A stretch of DNA of 64,000 nt from Bhargavaea massiliensis (GCF_018390575.1 NZ_JAHBCJ010000002.1:82811-146810); one strand, 5' to 3'; shown: positions 41,996-51,805, counted from the stretch's first letter. Translations and numbers: made by a program. The notes: generated by a model from the letters alone, not told the origin.

Positions 41996-43114
41996 GTGGT
42001 TAAACGCAATGATCCATGCCCTTGCGGCAGCGGAAAGAAATATAAGAAATGCCATGGCCGTGCGGAAAGTGGCACCCATCTGCTCACGGAACAGGAACTA
42101 AAGCGAATCATGGCAGATTACATAGGCAGCACGCCTGCTACCGGTAATGACCGCGCAGAATTGTCACTGCTCGTGAAAACATGGATGTCCAGGCTCGGCG
42201 GGCTCATGAAGGCCGGAGCAATTGAGGGCGCGGCATACGAACATTACGCGTTCAATATCCGCCGCGACTTGTGGCAGCGGCATCTGGAACGGTCTGCCGC
42301 CACTGCCCGGGAAGAAGTAAAGCGTGTGCTGAAATCGTGGAATGACCCATTCGTCATGTTCGCAGAACTGGCCGAAAAAGAGGACGGTTACCTGATCTTG
42401 AAGGATGTGTTCGGGGTAGGCAGATGGGCGATGGCAGATCATGAACGGATCGACGCGCCTGAAGGGACCATCCTGTTCGGCACGGTTCTTGCAGACCCCC
42501 GTGTGAGGGAAGATGCCGTCCAGCCGGTGTCCACGCTTTACTCGATTCCTTCGCAGAACGCCGCTGCCGCGGACCGTATCAGCGCCTTTGCCGATACTCT
42601 CGGCGAAAAGACGGATGAAGCTTTTCTTGAGTCCAATCTGCTGGATATTTTCGCCATTCTGCACACCCCTGCGGAAGAGGCTGAACAACAGTCTGATGCA
42701 GCAGAGCCGCAGGAACAAGCGGAACAATCTGAACAGGCAGCAGGGGAAGCCGCTGCCGCTACAGAAGCGCCGGTAACAGACGAACCCGTACGATCCACTG
42801 CAGACGGGGACATCGAAAACCTGACCGACGGGCAGCGCAGTGCGGTGACCCTGCTGATGACGGAACTGGAATCAGACGGACTTGGACATGACGGCAAAGA
42901 CAGTCTGAGAAGTGCGGTCATACGCTATTTCCGTCAGGAGAATCCAATCGTCCGGAAACCAGGCGGCATCGTGGCCGGCCTGTACCTGGCCGCGCAGGAA
43001 GAGAACCTTCTTCCGGGTGAGGCATTTACTCCAAAAGAAGTGGCCAAGCGTTTTGGCGTATCGGAAAGCACTGCCCAGAAATACGCAACAGCTTTCTCCG
43101 GACGTCTGAACTAA
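41996..43114 (+). CDS. SEC-C metal-binding domain protein
   Basis: 372 residues. The extreme N terminus is a SEC-C zinc motif (NDPCPCGSGKKYKKCHG). A helical domain, an acidic Glu/Gln/Ala-rich linker (about 215-255) and a C-terminal segment with a helix-turn-helix look (AFTPKEVAKRFGVSESTAQK) follow. It may bind RNA or protein; no function can be named. GTG at 41996 is better spaced from AAAAGGA than the ATG at 41987. Confidence 0.75.
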   Translation: MVKRNDPCPCGSGKKYKKCHGRAESGTHLLTEQELKRIMADYIGSTPATGNDRAELSLLVKTWMSRLGGLMKAGAIEGAAYEHYAFNIRRDLWQRHLERSAATAREEVKRVLKSWNDPFVMFAELAEKEDGYLILKDVFGVGRWAMADHERIDAPEGTILFGTVLADPRVREDAVQPVSTLYSIPSQNAAAADRISAFADTLGEKTDEAFLESNLLDIFAILHTPAEEAEQQSDAAEPQEQAEQSEQAAGEAAAATEAPVTDEPVRSTADGDIENLTDGQRSAVTLLMTELESDGLGHDGKDSLRSAVIRYFRQENPIVRKPGGIVAGLYLAAQEENLLPGEAFTPKEVAKRFGVSESTAQKYATAFSGRLN

Positions 43115-43125
43115 TCAATCTCTGC

Positions 43126-43163
43126 AAAAACGGACCTGTCGGTTTCTGACAAGTCCGTTTTTT
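43126..43163. terminator. Terminator between SEC-C and DASS genes
   Basis: AAAAACGGAC-TGTC and GACA-GTCCGTTTTTT form a strong hairpin with T6, between convergent genes. Confidence 0.85.
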
Positions 43164-43173
43164 ATGCGTGTCA

Positions 43174-44682
43174 TTAAAGCAGTCCGATCCATTTCCAGTA
43201 GGTGGCGCTAAACAGCAGGATCAGAAGGTAACCCACGATTGTGAGCGGGATACCGGCCTTGATAAAATCCTTGACTGTAAATGCGCCTGTCCCATAGGCG
43301 AGCATGCTCTGTGGTGCGTTGACCGGAAGCAGAAAACCGAACGAGATGACGAACTGCTGGATCAGCACGAACCCGACACTGTTCTCACCCAGCGCAAGTG
43401 TCGAAGTCAGGGCGATAAAAATCGGAATCAGCGCGGACGCCAGGCTTGTCGCACTTGCAAATCCGAGATGGATGAGGATGTTGAACAGTGAGACAAGTGC
43501 GATGGTTGCCAAGAGCGGCATCGTATCCAGCCCCAATGAGCCGAACACTGTATTTGAGAGCCACGAAGCACCTCCTGTATTGAGCAGGAGCGTGCCGAGC
43601 GTGATCCCGACGGCAAAGACAATGATTGTGCCCCATGGGATGAGTTTTTCGGCACTTTTCCAGTCGAAGACTCCGATTTTCGGAATCAGCATGAGAGCGA
43701 CCGCAATGAGCGTCACGCTCGTCGTGTCAAGAGGATGGAACTTTTCTTCCGTCGACCAGAGAATCAGCAGGATAATCGAAAGAACAATCAGCCGGATTTC
43801 GGTTGGCTTAAGCGGACCGAGCTCCTCGAGTTTTTCACGGATCACTTCTTTGCCGCCTTCGATATTATCGGTTTCTGGTTTGATGAGGCGGGTCATGATG
43901 AAGTATAGAACGATCGACATGATGATTGAGAACGGAGCGGCGTACAGGAACCAGGAGCTCCAGGCGATCGTCTCTCCCATCTCCTCCTCGATGAATCCGA
44001 TGGCGACCATATTCTGCGCGGCACCTGTCTTGAGGCCGATGTTCCAGATGGATACCGCATTGACAGCAGTTAAAACGAGAAGCGCAGCAAGACGGCTGTT
44101 GTTATTCAGTCCGAATGCCGCCACCATGCCAAGCAGAATCGGCACGACCGCACCGGCGCGGGCTGTCGCACTCGGCACGAAGAAGGCGAGGATGATCGAG
44201 ACGATAATTCCGCCCATTACGATGGCATTCGTTTTTGTGCCAACCCTGGATAGAATCCAAAGTGCAAGCCGTTTGTGCAGGTTCGTCGCCTGCATCGCGG
44301 CCGCGATGAACAGGGCACCGGCGACGAGGGCAACCGCGCTGTTGGAAAAGCCGGCGAGTGCTAGTTTCAGGGCCCCCTTTGTACCAAGCAGTTCCCCGCC
44401 TGCCTCAGGATCCGGGGCGAACCCGACCAACAGGGTGATCAGCCCGATGATGATGGCGGCGCTTACCGGGTAAGTGACGGCTTCTGTCATCCAGACGATG
44501 ACGGCAAAAGCGAGGATAGCAAGCGCGCGATGGCCCATGACAGACAGTCCTTCAGGTGTCGGCAACAGAAGGACGATGATCAGCGCTGCAAATGATAATA
44601 AAAGAAAAAGTGCTTTGCGGTTCCTTTTTTCCTTGCCCGGCGGACTTTCTGCCGGCTGTTGCTTAGGGGTGGTTTCTGTCAT
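43174..44682 (-). CDS. DASS/SLC13-type anion:Na+ symporter
   Basis: 502 residues with about twelve helices. MTEAVTYPVSAAIIIGL, the long hairpin regions FVPSATARAGAVVPILLGM and SLFNILIHLGFASATSLASA (SNT-like repeats), and a C-terminal LLPVNAPQSMLAYGTGAFT are typical of divalent-anion:sodium symporters such as CitT/YflS. Likely substrates are dicarboxylates. AAAGGCGG precedes the ATG. Confidence 0.85.
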   Translation of the reverse strand: MTETTPKQQPAESPPGKEKRNRKALFLLLSFAALIIVLLLPTPEGLSVMGHRALAILAFAVIVWMTEAVTYPVSAAIIIGLITLLVGFAPDPEAGGELLGTKGALKLALAGFSNSAVALVAGALFIAAAMQATNLHKRLALWILSRVGTKTNAIVMGGIIVSIILAFFVPSATARAGAVVPILLGMVAAFGLNNNSRLAALLVLTAVNAVSIWNIGLKTGAAQNMVAIGFIEEEMGETIAWSSWFLYAAPFSIIMSIVLYFIMTRLIKPETDNIEGGKEVIREKLEELGPLKPTEIRLIVLSIILLILWSTEEKFHPLDTTSVTLIAVALMLIPKIGVFDWKSAEKLIPWGTIIVFAVGITLGTLLLNTGGASWLSNTVFGSLGLDTMPLLATIALVSLFNILIHLGFASATSLASALIPIFIALTSTLALGENSVGFVLIQQFVISFGFLLPVNAPQSMLAYGTGAFTVKDFIKAGIPLTIVGYLLILLFSATYWKWIGLL

Positions 44683-44844
44683 GTGATCCGCCTTTCCGCC
44701 CGGTAACCGGGCTTTTCTTTCTCACATGATACCCGGCTGCCGCTAGTGATAACCGGCAGGAATGATGATTAAAATCTGGGGTAGTCTGTTATAATAAGGT
44801 CCCCTGTACGTATGATGATGGAACGAAAGGGTGTAGGCAACACG

Positions 44845-45093
44845 ATGGCATTGAATTACATCAAGAGGAAAGTTACGAAGATCGGGAACAGCCATGGGGT
44901 GACGCTGCCCTTGAAAGTCATGGAGCACCTTCAGCTCGAACCGGGCGATGAAGTGCGGTTTGAAATCGGAAAAGACGGGCGCGTAGAACTCGATAAGCAC
45001 GTAGATTCATCATTGCCGAATGACAGAGGTGACGGCTATAGGCTTCTGATGGACAACTATGAAAAATCATTCCGGAACATGAAGAAACTTTAA
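44845..45093 (+). CDS. AbrB/SpoVT-MazE-type DNA-binding protein
   Basis: 82 residues. KRKVTKIGNSHGVTLPLKVM, then GDEVRFEIGKDGRVEL is the swapped-hairpin AbrB fold used by transition-state regulators and antitoxins. No toxin gene follows; instead a repeat element does. ATG at 44845 fits the domain start, but the spacing from AAAGGGTG is long; ATGs at 44812/44815 are alternatives. Orphan antitoxin or regulator. Confidence 0.75.
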   Translation: MALNYIKRKVTKIGNSHGVTLPLKVMEHLQLEPGDEVRFEIGKDGRVELDKHVDSSLPNDRGDGYRLLMDNYEKSFRNMKKL

Positions 45094-45116
45094 AGTTCAT
45101 ACTGTACGATGCGTGA

Positions 45117-45340
45117 AGCGCCGTAGATTGAAGCGGAGGGGCCGAGACACCTGCGGGAGCCGGCTGAGGCAACGCTTGCGACTAGCGGGCGCCGTTGCGA
45201 AGAACGGTGTCTGTGGCCAAAGCACAGCTTTGGTAAGCAAAGGTCTTCCTGCGGCCAAAACGCAGTTTTGGTAAGCAAAGCTCTTCCTGCGACCAAAGCT
45301 ATGCTTTGGTAAGCAAGGGCCCGCAGCGGAAATCCGGAAG
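45117..45340. repeat. Structured intergenic element (copy C) with hairpin repeats
   Basis: A GC-rich element beginning GCGGAGGGGCCGAGACACCT, with CTGCGGG (45150s) and CCCGCAG (45320s) as outer arms, related to the elements at 3298 and 32397. Its centre holds the three 38-bp tandem repeats listed separately. No gene is present in 45094-45450. Confidence 0.6.
45211..45324. repeat. Three tandem 38-bp repeats, each a hairpin
   Basis: Units start at 45211, 45249 and 45287. Each holds a 7-bp-arm hairpin followed by TAAGCAA: CCAAAGC-ACA-GCTTTGG, CCAAAAC-GCA-GTTTTGG and CCAAAGC-TAT-GCTTTGG. The second unit changes both sides of one base pair, so pairing is kept. Confidence 0.8.
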
Positions 45341-45351
45341 ATTTCGGGAAT

Positions 45352-45397
45352 AGAAAAAACTGCAGACAAAGGAGTAATCCACTCGTTTGTCTGCAGT
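45352..45397 (-). terminator. Terminator of the AIM24 gene
   Basis: AACTGCAGACAAA (45358-45370) and TTTGTCTGCAGT (45386-45397) pair; on the minus strand TTTTTTC follows. Confidence 0.8.
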
Positions 45398-45402
45398 CTG
45401 AC

Positions 45403-45432
45403 CGGCCTCCGGTATAAGGGAGGCCGTTTTTT
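45403..45432 (+). terminator. Plus-strand terminator facing the AIM24 gene
   Basis: CGGCCTCC (45403-45410) and GGGAGGCCG (45418-45426) followed by TTTTTT. It would end transcripts from the AbrB-type gene or through the repeats. Confidence 0.8.
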
Positions 45433-45450
45433 CATGTTTTTTAAGCAGTT

Positions 45451-46242
45451 TTATTTGCCGCCGAGAAGATCGAACAGTCCGCCGGCGACGCTGCCTTCGC
45501 CTTTTGATTCGCCCGGTGTATAAGGGGCTGCTGCAAAGACACGGCTTGCAAGCCGAGAGAACGGAAGGGACTGGACCCAGACTTTTCCGGGTCCCCGGAG
45601 TGTCGCAAAGAACAGCCCCTCTCCGCCAAACAGAGCTGTTTTGACGCCCTTCACGGTTTCGATATGATAGTCAACGTTTTGTGTCATCGCCACGAAGCAG
45701 CCGGTATCGACTCGCAGGATTTCCCCCGGTGCAAGTGTTTTTTCATGGATGGTTCCGCCCGCATGGATAAATGCCATGCCATCGCCTTCAAGCTTTTGCA
45801 TGATGAAACCTTCGCCGCCGAAAAATCCGGTACCGAGCCTGCGCTGGAATTCCACACCGATAGAAACGCCCTTGGCGGCTGCCAGGAAAGCATCTTTCTG
45901 GCAGATGATCTTGCCGCCTTCCTGACTGAGATCGACCGGGATGATCTTGCCCGGATAAGGGGATGCGAACGAAACATGTTTCTTTCCTGTGCCTGTGTTC
46001 GTGAAAGTCGTCATGAACAAGCTCTCGCCGGTAATCAATCGCTTGCCGGCACCTTTCAGCTTGCCGAACAGGCCGCCGCCTCCGCCCGATCCGTCTCCGA
46101 AAACCGTTTCCATCGCGATGCTATCCTCCATCATCATTAGGCTTCCCGCTTCTGCGATGACTGTTTCGGAAGGATCCAGCTCAACTTCCACGAACTGCAT
46201 ATCATCCCCGTGCAAGACATAATCGATCTCATGGTTGTTCAT
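45451..46242 (-). CDS. AIM24 / TIGR00266 family protein
   Basis: 263 residues. FVEVELDPSETVIAEAGSLM, GLFGKLKGAGKRLITGESLF, YPGKIIPVDLSQEGGKIIC and GTGFFGGEGFIMQKLEGDG are typical of the AIM24/TIGR00266 beta-helical family. Function is not established; some members associate with membranes. ATG at 46242 is preceded by GGGGATG. It lies 59 bases downstream of the TetR gene on the same strand. Confidence 0.87.
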   Translation of the reverse strand: MNNHEIDYVLHGDDMQFVEVELDPSETVIAEAGSLMMMEDSIAMETVFGDGSGGGGGLFGKLKGAGKRLITGESLFMTTFTNTGTGKKHVSFASPYPGKIIPVDLSQEGGKIICQKDAFLAAAKGVSIGVEFQRRLGTGFFGGEGFIMQKLEGDGMAFIHAGGTIHEKTLAPGEILRVDTGCFVAMTQNVDYHIETVKGVKTALFGGEGLFFATLRGPGKVWVQSLPFSRLASRVFAAAPYTPGESKGEGSVAGGLFDLLGGK

Positions 46243-46301
46243 CTTTTCATCCCCGCTTCCTGTTTGATAGTCAGGAATACGGTGAAAAGCGGCGAATGGT
46301 T

Positions 46302-47180
46302 TCAATTAAATTCGCTGGATGTAAGAAGTCGCCAGAGCGTGGACATGACCGTGCGGGCTTCCGGTTCATTCGGAAGGCCGTCAAACAGTCTCCGGAATGG
46401 AACGGCGACTGTTTTCAGAAGAGCGGTGCGTGGCCTTTCCTCTGACAGTTCACCGGAAAGAAAAGCCGCAAATTCCCTGCCGGATTCCCGGCTTTCAGGC
46501 GGCAGGGTGTCCGCAAGACTCAACAGGTCCTCCGCGACACCACTCCGCGAAGGGAGAGGGGGAGAGTCGGCTCTGAGAACGAACTGCCCGGCTTCCAGCA
46601 GATGGTCATCCGTTTCCGCCATATCCCTAAGCAGCGACTCCGTCCGCATGATGACGAAGCGGATGCGCTTGGACAGCTCTTCGGTGGAGGTGATGTCCGG
46701 GGCGAACTGAAGGTATTGGCCGAGCATGCCGAACTGCATGAGCGCAGCGTCGGCGGCGAAAGGACTGAATTGCTCCCCATACACTTCGGTGAGTCGCCGT
46801 TCGAGCCATGCCAGTTCAGCAAGGTGGACCGCCTTCATGTAGCCCCTCAGATCCGGATCGCCGGAATGCAGAATCGCTTCGTATAGTCGGATGATTTTCT
46901 GCTCGCGGTTCATCTGCAGGCGGACCAGAATCTGGTCGGAAAGCAAGTCGGGGCCATCCTGCCTGCCCGCGGCGAGTTCTTCGCGGAGGACAGAAGCACT
47001 CTCCGTTGAATCTTCAATGATGGAAATCAAGCATTCATTTTTGGAGTTAAAGTAGTTGTAGAACGTTCCTTTCGATATGCCGGCCTCATCCAGGATATTC
47101 TGGATGGAGGTCTTGGCAAATCCGTTCTCCAGGAACAGCCGCTTGGCGGCATTCAGGACATGCTGTTTCCGTTCGTTCAA
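46302..47180 (-). CDS. TetR-family transcriptional repressor
   Basis: About 292 residues. The N-terminal helix-turn-helix is VLNAAKRLFLENGFAKTSIQ, EAGISKGTFYNYFNSKNECL. The ligand domain is longer than the usual TetR (about 200 residues). A TTG at 47180 preceded by AAAGGTGAACG gives a normal N terminus; a TTG at 47204 is the frame limit. It is divergent from an MFS efflux gene, the standard arrangement in which the repressor controls the pump. Confidence 0.85.
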   Translation of the reverse strand: MNERKQHVLNAAKRLFLENGFAKTSIQNILDEAGISKGTFYNYFNSKNECLISIIEDSTESASVLREELAAGRQDGPDLLSDQILVRLQMNREQKIIRLYEAILHSGDPDLRGYMKAVHLAELAWLERRLTEVYGEQFSPFAADAALMQFGMLGQYLQFAPDITSTEELSKRIRFVIMRTESLLRDMAETDDHLLEAGQFVLRADSPPLPSRSGVAEDLLSLADTLPPESRESGREFAAFLSGELSEERPRTALLKTVAVPFRRLFDGLPNEPEARTVMSTLWRLLTSSEFN

Positions 47181-47220
47181 AGCGTTCACCTTTCTGTATG
47201 GCAACGTGTTGAAAACGTTT

Positions 47221-47237
47221 TTATACCATGAGTATAA
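47221..47237. promoter_or_regulatory. Candidate TetR operator
   Basis: TTATAC-CATGA-GTATAA, perfect 6-bp arms, in the divergent TetR/MFS gap. A second partial palindrome, AACGT-N7-ACGTT, lies just before it near 47203-47219. Confidence 0.5.
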
Positions 47238-47391
47238 AGTGAATTATAATTGATTTTGTGCTGTTTCTCAATTTTTTATTACACATCAGGATTTAATTGT
47301 TGAAATGGTTGGACCGTCGGTATAAAATAGTTTTCACGCGATTTTATTCGGACTGCGGAATATTGGATCGCTTTGAACGGAGGAATGACAA

Positions 47392-48924
47392 TTGAATGAG
47401 CAACAACTCCACGCCAAACCCCCGTATGCGATGATTGCGGTCCTCTTTTTCGGGGCGTTTGTTGCGTTTTTAAACAATACGCTGCTGAACGTGGCGCTTC
47501 CGGTCATCATGACCGAATTTAAGGTGAACCCGGCACAGGTGCAGTGGCTGACAACCGGCTATATGCTCATGAACGGCATCCTGATTCCGGCTAGCGCGTT
47601 CTTTATCCAGCGCTTTACGAACCGGAACCTTTTTTTGACTGCGATGACGCTGTTCACGATCGGTACGCTGACGGCAGCGCTTGCGCCTTCGTTTATCGTG
47701 CTGGTCATCGCACGGATGATTCAGGCATCCGGTTCCGCAATGATGATGCCGCTCCTGATGAACGTCATGCTCGTCGCCTTCCCGGTGGAAAAACGGGGAA
47801 CCGCAATGGGCTATCTTGGTCTCGTCATGATCACGGCGCCGGCAATCGGGCCGACGCTGTCCGGCTGGATCGTCCAGCATTACTCATGGCGGGTGCTATT
47901 CTGGATGGTGCTTCCATTCGCGCTACTCGTCATCCTGATCGCCTTCTTTAAGCTGAAGAACATCATGGAGACACGGGATGTCCGTCTGGATGTCCTGTCG
48001 ATCATCCTGTCGAGCCTCGGATTTGGCGGGCTGCTCTACGGCTTCAGCATGGCCGGGGATAAAGGCTGGGCCCACCCGCAGGTTTACCTCACCATCATTA
48101 TCGGAGCCATCGCCCTGACTGCCTTTATCCGCAGGCAGTTGAGCATGCCGGTACCGATGTTGGAGTTCCGGATCTATAAGCATCCGATGTTCACCCTATC
48201 GACGGCTATTATGGTCGTGTTGTCGATTGCGATGTTCTCGGGCATGCTGCTGACCCCGATCTACGTGCAGAATGTGCGGGAAATCTCGCCTTTCCACTCG
48301 GGACTCCTCATGCTGCCGGGTGCGGTTATTATGGGAATCATGTCCCCGATCACCGGAAAGCTGTTTGATAAGTACGGACCACGCACACTGGCGATCTCGG
48401 GCTTGCTGATCACGACGGTGACGACGTTCATGCTGAGCCGCCTGGAGATTGACTCCGGTTACTTCTATATCATGGCCGTATATACGGTCCGGATGTTCGG
48501 GATGTCGATGGTTAACATGCCGATCATGACGAACGGGCTGAACCAGCTGCCGATGCAGATGAACCCTCATGGCACTGCGATGAACAATACGCTCCAGCAG
48601 GTGTCGGGGGCGATCGGCTCCGCTTTTCTTATGACGGTGATGAACAAGCGTACAGAATCCGAAACCGCTTCTCTGGTTGGTGAGGCGGCAGGACTCCCGT
48701 CTGCAGAAGCGGCGGCAGCCAAGGCACGGATTGCCCAGGAAGCGCTTCTTCACGGTATCAATTTCGCTTACTTTGTCTGTACCGTCATCGTTTTCATCGC
48801 ACTGATTCTGACGTTTTTCGTGAAGCGGGTCGTCCCGCCGAAAGAACAGTCGGAGGCCATGAAGGCGGCCGGCGGAAATCCCGTCAAGAGCGGGAAGCCG
48901 GCACATACTCCTCATCCCGAATGA
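47392..48924 (+). CDS. MFS drug:H+ antiporter, DHA2 (EmrB/QacA) family
   Basis: 510 residues with about fourteen helices, TTG start preceded by GGAGG. LNNTLLNVALPVIMTEF at the first helix and APAIGPTLSGWIVQHYSWR (antiporter motif C) identify a DHA2 exporter. It probably expels toxic organic compounds. The divergent TetR gene is its likely repressor. A terminator follows. Confidence 0.9.
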   Translation: MNEQQLHAKPPYAMIAVLFFGAFVAFLNNTLLNVALPVIMTEFKVNPAQVQWLTTGYMLMNGILIPASAFFIQRFTNRNLFLTAMTLFTIGTLTAALAPSFIVLVIARMIQASGSAMMMPLLMNVMLVAFPVEKRGTAMGYLGLVMITAPAIGPTLSGWIVQHYSWRVLFWMVLPFALLVILIAFFKLKNIMETRDVRLDVLSIILSSLGFGGLLYGFSMAGDKGWAHPQVYLTIIIGAIALTAFIRRQLSMPVPMLEFRIYKHPMFTLSTAIMVVLSIAMFSGMLLTPIYVQNVREISPFHSGLLMLPGAVIMGIMSPITGKLFDKYGPRTLAISGLLITTVTTFMLSRLEIDSGYFYIMAVYTVRMFGMSMVNMPIMTNGLNQLPMQMNPHGTAMNNTLQQVSGAIGSAFLMTVMNKRTESETASLVGEAAGLPSAEAAAAKARIAQEALLHGINFAYFVCTVIVFIALILTFFVKRVVPPKEQSEAMKAAGGNPVKSGKPAHTPHPE

Positions 48925-48935
48925 ATAAGATGAAT

Positions 48936-48963
48936 CCGCAGGTAATTGCCTGCGGGTTTTTTG
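48936..48963 (+). terminator. Terminator of the MFS gene
   Basis: CCGCAGG-TAATTG-CCTGCGG followed by a T run. Confidence 0.85.
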
Positions 48964-49100
48964 TTTTCTTCGGACAGGCAGGCAAGAGAAAGGCTCTCGG
49001 CACGAAGAGTTCAAAAATTCAGGAAGGAATCCGGCTGAAGTTGTCGAAAAAGGACAATGAAAGCGGTTTCAATAAAGGATAGGGGAAAGGGGAGCTGGGC

Positions 49101-50579
49101 ATGAAACTGAACAACTATATCAACGGATCCTGGCAGGAAGGCGGCGGAGCTGATTATACGGCGGTCGTGAACCCTGCAAACGGGGAGACGTTATGCGAGG
49201 TAAAGCTTTCCGGAAAGTCCGATGTGGACGAGGCGGTAAAGGCTGCAAAACGGGCACAAAAGGAATGGGCACTCGTCCCGGCGCCGAAACGGGCGGATTA
49301 CCTATATGAGATCGGCCGGCTCATGAAAGAGCGCAAGGAGCACCTTGCACAGGTGCTTACGAAAGAAATGGGCAAAGTGATCGAAGAAGGGCGCGGTGAG
49401 GTGCAGGAAGGAATCGACATGGCGTTTTACATGGCCGGTGAGGGCCGGCGCCTGTTCGGGGAGACGGTCCCGTCGGAACTGCAGGACAAGTTTGCGATGA
49501 GTGTGCGGGCGCCGATCGGTGTCGTCGGCCTGATCACGCCGTGGAACTTCCCGGTCGCCATCGCGACGTGGAAGTCGTTCCCGGCAATTGTCGCGGGGAA
49601 CACGTTCATCTGGAAGCCGGCAACCGAGACACCGATGATGGCCTATGAAATGGCGAAGATTTTTGACGAAGTCGGATTGCCGCCTGGCGTGGCGAACGTC
49701 GTGTTCGGGAGCGGCGGAGAAGTCGGCACGGCGATGATCGAGCACCCCGACATCCGCGTCATCTCGTTTACAGGATCGACGGAAACGGGCCGCCGTGTCG
49801 CGGAACTCGGAGGCCGTCATCTGAAGAAAGTGTCGCTGGAGATGGGAGGGAAAAACGCGGTTATCGTCATGGATGATGCCGATCTCGACCTTGCCGTGGA
49901 AGGCATTTTGTGGAGCGCCTTCGGCACGGCGGGACAGCGCTGCACGGCCTGCAGCCGGGTCATCGTACACCGGGATGTGAAAAAAGAGCTGGAACAGCGT
50001 CTGCTTGAACAGATGAAAGGCCTGACAATCGGCGACGGGCTCGATGAGTCGGTAAGGGTCGGCCCGGTCGTTAATGCACCTGCTCTCGAAAAGATCCACA
50101 GTTATGTGGAGATCGGCAAACAAGAGGGTGCGAAGTTGCTTGCCGGCGGCAGGATTCTTGAAGACGACGGCCTGAAAGGCGGCTATTACTACGAGCCGAC
50201 CCTCTTCACAGACGTGAAGTGGGATAGCCGGATTGCTCAGGAGGAGATCTTCGGTCCGGTCATCTCGCTTATTGAGGTGGGCAGCCTGGATGAAGCCATT
50301 GAGGTGAACAACAGTGTGACCTACGGTTTGTCGAGCTCGATTTTCACACGGGATGTCAACCAGGCATTCCGTGCCCAGCGCGATCTGGACACGGGAATCG
50401 TCTATGTGAATGCGGGGACGACCGGGGCGGAAATCCACCTGCCGTTCGGAGGCACGAAAGGGACCGGCAACGGCCACCGGGACTCGGGAGTGGCCGCGCT
50501 CGATGTCTTCACTGAATGGAAGAGCATTTACGTGGACTACAGCGGCAAGCTGCAGCGGGCACAGATCGACACAGAATGA
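49101..50579 (+). CDS. Aldehyde dehydrogenase (probable aminoadipate-semialdehyde dehydrogenase)
   Basis: 492 residues. [18 protein letters not shown] and [16 protein letters not shown] are the NAD(P)-binding elements, [15 protein letters not shown] supplies the catalytic glutamate and [16 protein letters not shown] the catalytic cysteine. The next gene resembles lysine 6-dehydrogenase, whose product is aminoadipate semialdehyde (piperideine-6-carboxylate), so that semialdehyde is the likely substrate here. AAAGGGGAG precedes the ATG. First gene of a three-gene unit. Confidence 0.87.
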   Translation: MKLNNYINGSWQEGGGADYTAVVNPANGETLCEVKLSGKSDVDEAVKAAKRAQKEWALVPAPKRADYLYEIGRLMKERKEHLAQVLTKEMGKVIEEGRGEVQEGIDMAFYMAGEGRRLFGETVPSELQDKFAMSVRAPIGVVGLITPWNFPVAIATWKSFPAIVAGNTFIWKPATETPMMAYEMAKIFDEVGLPPGVANVVFGSGGEVGTAMIEHPDIRVISFTGSTETGRRVAELGGRHLKKVSLEMGGKNAVIVMDDADLDLAVEGILWSAFGTAGQRCTACSRVIVHRDVKKELEQRLLEQMKGLTIGDGLDESVRVGPVVNAPALEKIHSYVEIGKQEGAKLLAGGRILEDDGLKGGYYYEPTLFTDVKWDSRIAQEEIFGPVISLIEVGSLDEAIEVNNSVTYGLSSSIFTRDVNQAFRAQRDLDTGIVYVNAGTTGAEIHLPFGGTKGTGNGHRDSGVAALDVFTEWKSIYVDYSGKLQRAQIDTE

Positions 50580-50602
50580 GCCTGGCGAAAGGGGAGAACA
50601 GA

Positions 50603-51769
50603 ATGAAAATTGTCGTACTCGGAGCAGGACTGATGGGAAAAGAAGCCGCACGCGATCTTGTCAAAAGCGATAGGGTGGAGAAAGTCTGGCTGGCGGACCT
50701 GGATGTCCGGCAGGCAGAGGACTTCGCAGAGAAGCTGATGTCGGACAAGCTGGACATCCTCAGGCTGGATGCGTCCGATGACGTCCAGCTCAAGGAAGTC
50801 ATGTCTCTCGGCGATGTCGTCATCAATGCACTCTTTTATACATTCAATGAAAAGGTCGCCCGAACGGCGATTGCGGCCGGCGTACACTGTGTCGACCTTG
50901 GGGGCCACATCGGCGGAGCAACCGATGCCGTCCTCGGCCTTTCCGCTGAAGCAGAGAAAAAGGGCGTCACACTGATTCCCGACCTGGGTGTCGCACCGGG
51001 CATGATCAATATTTTATCAGGCTACGGAGCGGGCAAGCTCGACCAGCCGGAATCAATCCGGCTGTTTGTCGGAGGGATTCCGGTCGAGCCGGAACCGCCG
51101 CTAAATTACAATATCGTCTTTTCGCTGGAAGGGGTCTTCGACCATTATACGGACCCGTCTCTCGTCATCCGTGAAGGTAAAGTCAAGGAGGTTCCTTCCC
51201 TGAGTGAGATCGAAGTGATCCGGTTCGACGGCTACGGCGAGCTGGAGGCGTTCCATACATCCGGAGGCACGTCGACGCTGTCGAAGTCATTCCCTGACCT
51301 GGACACGCTCGAATACAAGACGATCCGATATAAGGGGCATGCCGAGAAGTTCCAGCTGCTCGTCGATCTCGGTCTGCTGGCGCGCGACTCCGAAGTGGCG
51401 GTCAGCGGGCAGCAGGTGAAAGTCCGCGATGTAATGAGGGAGCACCTGACGCCAAAGCTCCGGCTCGGGGATAAAAAGGATGCTGTTCTTCTCCGGGTCA
51501 TCGTGAAAGGAATCAAGGATGGGGAAGAAGCGTATTACGAGTACGATATGATCACCGAAAAGGAGTCCAAGACGAATGTCACCGCGATGGCACGAGCGAC
51601 AGCGAATACCATCTCTGTTGTTGCCCAGATGATCGGCGATGGGACGATAACAAATCGGGGCGTCCATCCGCCGGAAACGATCGTGCCGGGTGATGCCTAT
51701 ATCAGCGAAATGAAAAAGCGCGGCGTCAACATTATCGAGACGTCGTCCGAGACGGCGGCAACGGTTTAA
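50603..51769 (+). CDS. Lysine 6-dehydrogenase-like protein, saccharopine dehydrogenase family
   Basis: 388 residues. [20 protein letters not shown] is the NAD-binding Rossmann motif; [17 protein letters not shown] and [19 protein letters not shown] belong to the saccharopine dehydrogenase fold. The length suits L-lysine 6-dehydrogenase, known from Geobacillus and proteobacteria, which oxidatively deaminates the epsilon-amino group. ATG at 50603 has AAAGGGGAG upstream. It is 23 bases after the aldehyde dehydrogenase, supporting lysine degradation to aminoadipate. Confidence 0.8.
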   Translation: MKIVVLGAGLMGKEAARDLVKSDRVEKVWLADLDVRQAEDFAEKLMSDKLDILRLDASDDVQLKEVMSLGDVVINALFYTFNEKVARTAIAAGVHCVDLGGHIGGATDAVLGLSAEAEKKGVTLIPDLGVAPGMINILSGYGAGKLDQPESIRLFVGGIPVEPEPPLNYNIVFSLEGVFDHYTDPSLVIREGKVKEVPSLSEIEVIRFDGYGELEAFHTSGGTSTLSKSFPDLDTLEYKTIRYKGHAEKFQLLVDLGLLARDSEVAVSGQQVKVRDVMREHLTPKLRLGDKKDAVLLRVIVKGIKDGEEAYYEYDMITEKESKTNVTAMARATANTISVVAQMIGDGTITNRGVHPPETIVPGDAYISEMKKRGVNIIETSSETAATV

Positions 51770-51805
51770 GCGGGGATGGAAAGGAGAGGGAAAGGAGAGG
51801 GGACA

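Noticed and set aside
45211-45324. Three 38-bp repeats considered as a CRISPR array
   Set aside because: The units are contiguous with no unique spacers, the hairpin lies in every unit, and there are no cas genes nearby.
48196-49014. Long antisense frame over the MFS gene
   Set aside because: Composition (His/Arg/Gln-rich) and lack of a start site show it mirrors a hydrophobic protein on the other strand.
49302-50651. Open frame of 449 codons antisense to the aldehyde dehydrogenase
   Set aside because: The sense frame has full catalytic motifs and a ribosome site; the antisense product is Arg/His-rich without domains, an effect of GC-biased codon positions.
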